From contig UPZA01000030.1 of assembly GCA_900538575.1 (NCBI GenBank), forward strand, positions 1-11,258: a stretch of 11,258 nt of DNA, given 5' to 3'. Positions 9,134 through 11,258 of this stretch are shown here, piece after piece. The translations under genes were made by a program, and so were the position numbers. The DNA comes from an uncultured Ruminococcus sp. GTDB lineage: Bacteria > Bacillota > Clostridia > Oscillospirales > Ruminococcaceae. Every line of letters starts with the position of its first letter. Position 1 is the stretch's first letter. A model generated the notes under the pieces. That model searched no databases and was not told where the DNA came from. It saw only the letters and a program-made list of their open reading frames with translations.

Positions 9134-9538
9134 TCAGCTGTTCTGATATTCAGCCGCGTCCTCGTAATCAATGATGCCGTTTATTTTCCTCACCTCGTTT
9201 ACGCACATAGCGTGAAGACTGTTAAGCGTATCATCGTCAACCTCGTTTACAGCGGCGGTCATATGCGACAGCTTTCCAAGCTCCACGGCGACTTTAAAAA
9301 GCAGTCTTGAAAGCCGCTGCTCCGTACCCTTTATCTGCGCCTTGACCGTTTCTGTTATCATAGGGGAGAGATAGTTTATGTTATCTTCCTCGCTGAGATA
9401 GCCGATGTAGAACTTAATTGCTTTCTCTATAAACTCGCTTTGCGATCTGCAATTGTCGTTTTTGTAATGGACCTCTACGTTTTTCAGCGTTTCAGGATAC
9501 GCCCAAAGAGCAAATTTGACCTTATTCTCAAAACTCAT
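9134..9538 (-). CDS. Small ribbon-helix-helix-like mobilisation accessory protein (134 aa)
   Basis: The N-terminal 50 residues (KVKFALWAYPETLKNVEVH, then SQSEFIEKAIKFYIGYL) have the strand-helix-helix pattern of ribbon-helix-helix DNA-binding proteins. The rest is largely helical and charged and may mediate oligomerisation or relaxase contact. Proteins of this size and position, directly before a relaxase, usually bind oriT and help the relaxase nick. ATG 9538 has a good AAAGGAG 9 bases upstream. The stop is 26 bases before the relaxase start, so the two are co-transcribed. The ribosome binding site overlaps one copy of the GGGGTTGTAA motif repeated in the upstream interval, which suggests that the protein could repress its own translation or transcription. 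The assignment rests on pattern and context. I cannot name a specific family. Confidence 0.65.
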   Translation of the reverse strand: MSFENKVKFALWAYPETLKNVEVHYKNDNCRSQSEFIEKAIKFYIGYLSEEDNINYLSPMITETVKAQIKGTEQRLSRLLFKVAVELGKLSHMTAAVNEVDDDTLNSLHAMCVNEVRKINGIIDYEDAAEYQNS

Positions 9539-9541
9539 ATG

Positions 9542-9705
9542 CTACAACTCCTTTAAATATGCCGTAATTTCTTTGCTTTCTGCGGTTACAACCCCTAAAT
9601 TTCAGAAAGGCTGGATTTACAACCCCTTTCCATGAAACTGCCCAAGTCCCGCAAAATTGCGGTCGGCTTTGCCGTCCGCTGTGTCCGCGTCGGGGTTACA
9701 ACCCC
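9542..9705 (-). repeat. Four dispersed copies of GGGGTTGTAA (candidate accessory-protein binding sites)
   Basis: On the minus strand GGGGTTGTAA occurs exactly at 9586-9595, 9617-9626 and 9696-9705. A diverged copy, GGAGTTGTAG (8 of 10), lies at 9542-9551 and contains the GGAG ribosome binding site of the RHH-like gene. The copy at 9696-9705 is the core of a 22-bp palindrome; the others are single half-sites. Spacings of 31 and 79 bases are not regular. Binding by the adjacent RHH-like protein is inference. Confidence 0.5.
9649..9679 (-). repeat. Two mutually exclusive hairpins
   Basis: CCGCAA-TT-TTGCGG (9649-9662) and GCGG-A-CGGC-AAA-GCCG-A-CCGC (9659-9679) share the four bases at 9659-9662. 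The outer stem of the second cannot form with the full first stem. The inner CGGC/GCCG stem (9664-9674) is compatible with both. Confidence 0.45.
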
Positions 9706-9709
9706 GACG
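9688..9709. repeat. Perfect 22-bp palindrome
   Basis: On the + strand, arms CGTCGGGGTT (9688-9697) and AACCCCGACG (9700-9709) flank a central AC. TTTT follows on the + strand only. No plus-strand gene ends here, so a terminator role is unlikely. It contains the exact GGGGTTGTAA motif (9696-9705) and suits a dimeric DNA-binding protein or a cruciform within oriT. Confidence 0.6.
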
Positions 9710-9804
9710 TTTTAACTTGCAAGACAATTTTTCACCTCATACATATATTTTCCGCCTTTCTGAAACTCTGCGAAAAAGCCCCGAATAAGCCCTGCTTGTC
9801 CTTA

Positions 9805-9820
9805 AGGGTAAACTTACCCT
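9805..9820 (-). other. Candidate oriT nick-region palindrome
   Basis: AGGGTAA and TTACCCT flank a 2-base centre, giving a perfect 16-bp palindrome. Read on the minus strand and extended, it contains TAAGTTTACCCTTA. This matches the IncQ/pTF1-type nick region core TAAGTGCGCCCT followed by TA except at three central bases, although that core serves a different relaxase group. It lies about 700 bases upstream of a relaxase gene, next to a tandem direct repeat, as oriT sites commonly do. Near-repeats of CCTGC with a following TGT flank it on both sides (+ strand 9790-9801 and 9817-9829). The nick position is not determined. Confidence 0.4.
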
Positions 9821-9838
9821 GCCTGTGCCTATAGAATC

Positions 9839-9858
9839 GCACACGACGGCACACGGCG
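9839..9858. repeat. Tandem 10-bp direct repeat beside the oriT candidate
   Basis: GCACACGACG (9839-9848) is followed immediately by GCACACGGCG (9849-9858), with one mismatch. A 10-bp period puts both copies on the same face of the helix. It begins 19 bases from the palindrome at 9805-9820 and ends 14 bases from the stop of the DUF6103-like gene. It could bind an accessory protein. Confidence 0.4.
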
Positions 9859-9872
9859 CGAACAGGGGAGGG

Positions 9873-10109
9873 TTACCGTTTCGCAGGCTTTTCACATTCT
9901 GCGGAAGCCGTCGGCTTGGCTTTTCGGGAAGATTTCCTGACCACCGTCAGCTCAATAAAATCTCTCACATTCTGCGGTACGTTTTTCTGATATAACTGAT
10001 CGACATACTTATTAAGCTTCGCCGCAAGCGTAGTGTTCTTCTGCTCTAAATACATTTCTATTGCTGACAATTTTTCTTCATTGACCGAAACTGCAACCGA
10101 TCTTTTCAT
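9873..10109 (-). CDS. DUF6103-like small protein (78 aa)
   Basis: The protein opens MKRSVAVSVNEEKLSAIEMYLEQK. It then has a helix (TLAAKLNKYVDQLYQKNVP), the segment QNVRDFIELTVV, and a lysine-rich low-complexity tail. The EEKLSAIEMYLEQK start and the VPxxVRDFIE block are the pattern I associate with DUF6103, small proteins of unknown function common in conjugative elements of Clostridia. The strand-helix-helix look allows a DNA-binding role, but none is established. ATG 10109 follows CGGAG with 8 bases between. The gene starts 30 bases after the NlpC/P60 stop, so the two are probably co-transcribed. Its stop lies just before the tandem repeat and oriT candidate. Confidence 0.65.
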   Translation of the reverse strand: MKRSVAVSVNEEKLSAIEMYLEQKNTTLAAKLNKYVDQLYQKNVPQNVRDFIELTVVRKSSRKAKPTASAECEKPAKR

Positions 10110-10139
10110 AGACTTATCTCCGTTTCCATACTTATATTT

Positions 10140-10994
10140 TTACTCCTTTTCTTCAACATAGCTGATATACGGAATCTGAAGCCAGTGCGTCCATTCGCGC
10201 CCTGCAAGCTTTGTTCTTGTAACGCCTCGGAGCGTATTCATGGCTTCGATCACTTCGCCGTTGCCGATATATATACCGATGTGACCGTCCGACCAGACGG
10301 CAAGTCCGGGGACTTCGGGAATAGTATCTATTGTACCTTTAACAGTTGCCGCAGCGAACATTCCATTTGCTCCAACGTCCGCCATCCCATTAGAACCGAC
10401 CTTGACCTCTCCGGATTTGCTGTCATACCAGCCGTATCCTTTAATCAAACCAACGCAATCCGACGTCCTCTTTCCAAGCCAGTTTTCACGGATAAAGTCC
10501 ATATAGCTTGTTACTTCTTCTCCGAACACAGAAGCTCTGTCCTGTAAAATTGATTCCGTGAGGACATTTCCGTATGTACCGTAGACATAACCCCAGCCGT
10601 TTTCGTGAGCCTGAATCGCCCACTGAACAAGTCCCAGATTATTTTTCTTCTTTTCGTCATATTCTTCAAATTTGATCTCATTGCTGAAGCTTTTTTCATC
10701 GCCGTATTGTATCCACGGTATTTCAAACCACGAGGTCCAGCCTCCGGCTGAGATATTCTCCTTTACTATCCCGTCCTCGGCAGATTTCGCATATATCGCA
10801 TTACCGTTTCCCACATAAATACCTATCGTATTTTCTTTTAAAACAGCTATACCCTTGGTTTGAGGAAGAGTTTCGATATTTCCTTTTACGTCCGCCGAAT
10901 CGAACAGCTCCTGAACGGTCATATCGGAGATCGGATAATTATCCTCGGAAATCGTTCCGCTTTCGTGGTCGTACCATAGATACGATCTCAGCAA
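10140..10994 (-). CDS. Tandem NlpC/P60 protein, first domain inactive, 5' end broken (284 aa from TTG)
   Basis: NlpC/P60 enzymes cut peptide bonds in peptidoglycan; in conjugative elements they open the wall for the transfer channel. Residues about 121-280 form a complete domain: GLVQWAIQAHENGWGYVYGTYG, nucleophile C180 in RTSDCVGLIKGY, and H238 in DGHIGIYIGNG. Residues 1-98 are a clear second copy (YLWYDHESG, NTIGIYVGNG, WTSWFEIPWIQY), but the histidine position is T56 and the cysteine position, just upstream, is Asn (codon 11001-11003). That copy is probably structural or regulatory. TTG 10994 has no good ribosome binding site and no signal peptide. The frame stays open to 11132, reading HTDGSPLTDEKYKALKEKYP and on to WLSRRTVDNYN. 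The true start therefore lies further right, and the gene is probably frameshifted near 11114. The hydrolase domain is secure; the start is not. Confidence 0.7.
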   Translation of the reverse strand: MLRSYLWYDHESGTISEDNYPISDMTVQELFDSADVKGNIETLPQTKGIAVLKENTIGIYVGNGNAIYAKSAEDGIVKENISAGGWTSWFEIPWIQYGDEKSFSNEIKFEEYDEKKKNNLGLVQWAIQAHENGWGYVYGTYGNVLTESILQDRASVFGEEVTSYMDFIRENWLGKRTSDCVGLIKGYGWYDSKSGEVKVGSNGMADVGANGMFAAATVKGTIDTIPEVPGLAVWSDGHIGIYIGNGEVIEAMNTLRGVTRTKLAGREWTHWLQIPYISYVEEKE

Positions 10995-11092
10995 ATTGTA
11001 ATTGTCAACAGTTCTCCGGCTCAGCCATTTGTCGCAGTCTGCGGTGATATCCTGCGGATATTTTTCCTTTAGCGCCTTGTATTTTTCATCTG

Positions 11093-11257
11093 TCAGCGGA
11101 CTGCCGTCGGTATGGGGAACACAGCCCCATCGTCAAGGGTGAAGTTTTTCAGCTTTGAAAATTCATCGCCGCAAATAGTTATGACCTTTTCCACACTTAC
11201 CTCATAGGTATTGTAACCGTCCCTCTTGTGATTGAGCGTACTGTTAAAACTTAACTT
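11093..11257 (-). CDS. Unrecognised protein, C-terminal 54 residues at the window edge; probably the same gene as the NlpC/P60 frame before a frameshift
   Basis: This frame is open at the right edge and reads KLSFNSTLNHKRDGYNTYEV, then VEKVITICGDEFSKLKNF and TLDDGAVFPIPTAVR before TGA (11093-11095). It overlaps the upstream extension of the NlpC/P60 frame by 40 bases. Adding one base to the four-C run (minus strand, 11114-11117) would join them as GAVFPHTDGSPLTDEKYKAL and onward, which reads more naturally than either end alone. I do not recognise the family, and too little is visible to assign a function. It could instead be an intact gene end overlapping the next gene. Confidence 0.45.
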   Translation of the reverse strand, partial: KLSFNSTLNHKRDGYNTYEVSVEKVITICGDEFSKLKNFTLDDGAVFPIPTAVR

Positions 11258-11258
11258 T

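Larger units (their letters stand above)
9542..9727 (-). pseudogene. Interrupted small reading frame upstream of the RHH-like gene (62 codons, two internal stops)
   Basis: TTG 9727 lies 5 bases after GAGGTG (9733-9738), a strong Shine-Dalgarno match. The frame reads MSCKLKRRGCNPDADTADGK and continues to a TAA at 9617-9619 (36 aa). The same frame goes on through IQPF to a TGA at 9602-9604, then NLGVVTAESKEITAYLKEL to TAG 9542-9544, two bases before the next gene's ATG. The last segment looks like ordinary helical protein, which hints that a small gene of about 61 residues was broken by two nonsense changes. Peptides like these seem familiar to me from the leaders of related elements, but I cannot verify that. 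Alternatively it is only the 36-aa peptide, or a chance frame through structured DNA. Confidence 0.35.
9600..9765 (-). other. 12-bp inverted repeat enclosing several hairpins: possible structured leader RNA or single-strand oriT fold
   Basis: TTTCAGAAAGGC (9754-9765, minus strand) is perfectly complementary to GCCTTTCTGAAA (9600-9611), with 142 bases between. Inside lie the 22-bp palindrome (9688-9709), a 21-base hairpin (9659-9679) and a 14-base hairpin (9649-9662). In the transcript of the RHH-relaxase operon this would form a closed multi-branch structure ending about 60 bases before the start codon. In the transferred single strand it could equally form a protein-binding fold. No named RNA class is recognised. 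Confidence 0.35.
9539..9872. other. 334-base gene-poor mobilisation interval (leader of the RHH-relaxase operon and oriT candidate)
   Basis: This interval between the DUF6103-like and RHH-like genes is visibly GC-richer than the cargo and dense in symmetry. From right to left it holds a tandem 10-bp repeat (9839-9858), a 16-bp palindrome resembling a nick region (9805-9820), and an arm of a 12-bp inverted repeat (9754-9765). A Shine-Dalgarno-led small frame follows (from 9727), then a 22-bp palindrome (9688-9709), overlapping hairpins (9649-9679), motif copies, and the second 12-bp arm (9600-9611). I see no clear promoter with both boxes, nor a terminator for the minus strand. Confidence 0.6.

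Noticed and set aside
8965..9171. Minus-strand 68-codon frame overlapping the relaxase start
   Set aside because: It is the out-of-frame reading of the relaxase N-terminal extension; the conserved TSRYLKSG and YIATREG blocks are in the other frame.
9688..9709. Intrinsic terminator on the plus strand (hairpin followed by TTTT)
   Set aside because: No plus-strand gene precedes it, the loop is only two bases, and the motif inside it recurs nearby as a probable binding site.
11003..11008. Perfect TTGACA on the minus strand as a -35 box for the NlpC/P60 gene
   Set aside because: The hexamer 17 bases downstream (TCGTAT) matches TATAAT at only three positions, and the site lies inside a frame that appears coding.
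1..11258. CRISPR arrays, tRNA or rRNA genes
   Set aside because: No regularly spaced repeats, cloverleaf-like segments or rRNA-like sequence were seen on either strand.

Overview
The window looks like part of an integrated conjugative or mobilizable element in a low-GC Firmicute, probably a Ruminococcus-like Oscillospiraceae. This rests on AT-rich composition, GGAG-type ribosome binding sites, a MobP3/MobL relaxase with a Sel1-repeat tail, a DUF6103-like small protein and an NlpC/P60 hydrolase. The organism call is inference from gene content and style, not from a taxonomic marker. All convincing genes lie on the minus strand, so transcription runs from the right edge (11258) towards 1.

Right part (about 9.1-11.26 kb), in transcription order. 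First comes the 3' end of an unrecognised protein that runs off the window (11093-11257). Next is a tandem NlpC/P60 protein whose first domain has lost its catalytic residues (10140-10994). These two are probably one frame broken by a one-base slip in a run of four G on the + strand (11114-11117). Then come a DUF6103-like protein (9873-10109), a 334-base gene-poor interval, and a small ribbon-helix-helix-like accessory protein (9134-9538). The interval holds an oriT-like palindrome, a tandem 10-bp repeat, four copies of a GGGGTTGTAA motif, several hairpins enclosed by a 12-bp inverted repeat, and a broken small reading frame.

Middle (6.49-9.1 kb). The relaxase is longer than its first ATG suggests. 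The conserved N-terminal 93 residues begin at a CTG (9107) behind a well-spaced GGAG. Its C-terminus stops abruptly inside a Sel1 repeat. The same frame continues past the TAG into a short two-helix membrane protein (6249-6479), so 6.49 kb looks like a junction.

Left part (0.14-6.1 kb). One visibly AT-richer gene encodes a secreted surface protein of 1988 residues. It has a signal peptide, an N-terminal YDG/MBG-like region, about ten Ig-like modules with D-x-x-G-N motifs, and a C-terminal membrane anchor without LPXTG. It has its own upstream region (TATAAT box, 12-bp palindrome, GGAG) and reads as cargo.

Proposed working model: the accessory RHH-like protein and the relaxase form the DNA-processing complex at the oriT-like site. 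The RHH-like protein may repress its own operon, because one motif copy overlaps its ribosome binding site. The NlpC/P60 protein would open peptidoglycan for the transfer machinery, and the large surface protein would be an adhesin carried by the element. The most novel material is the structured interval 9539-9872.
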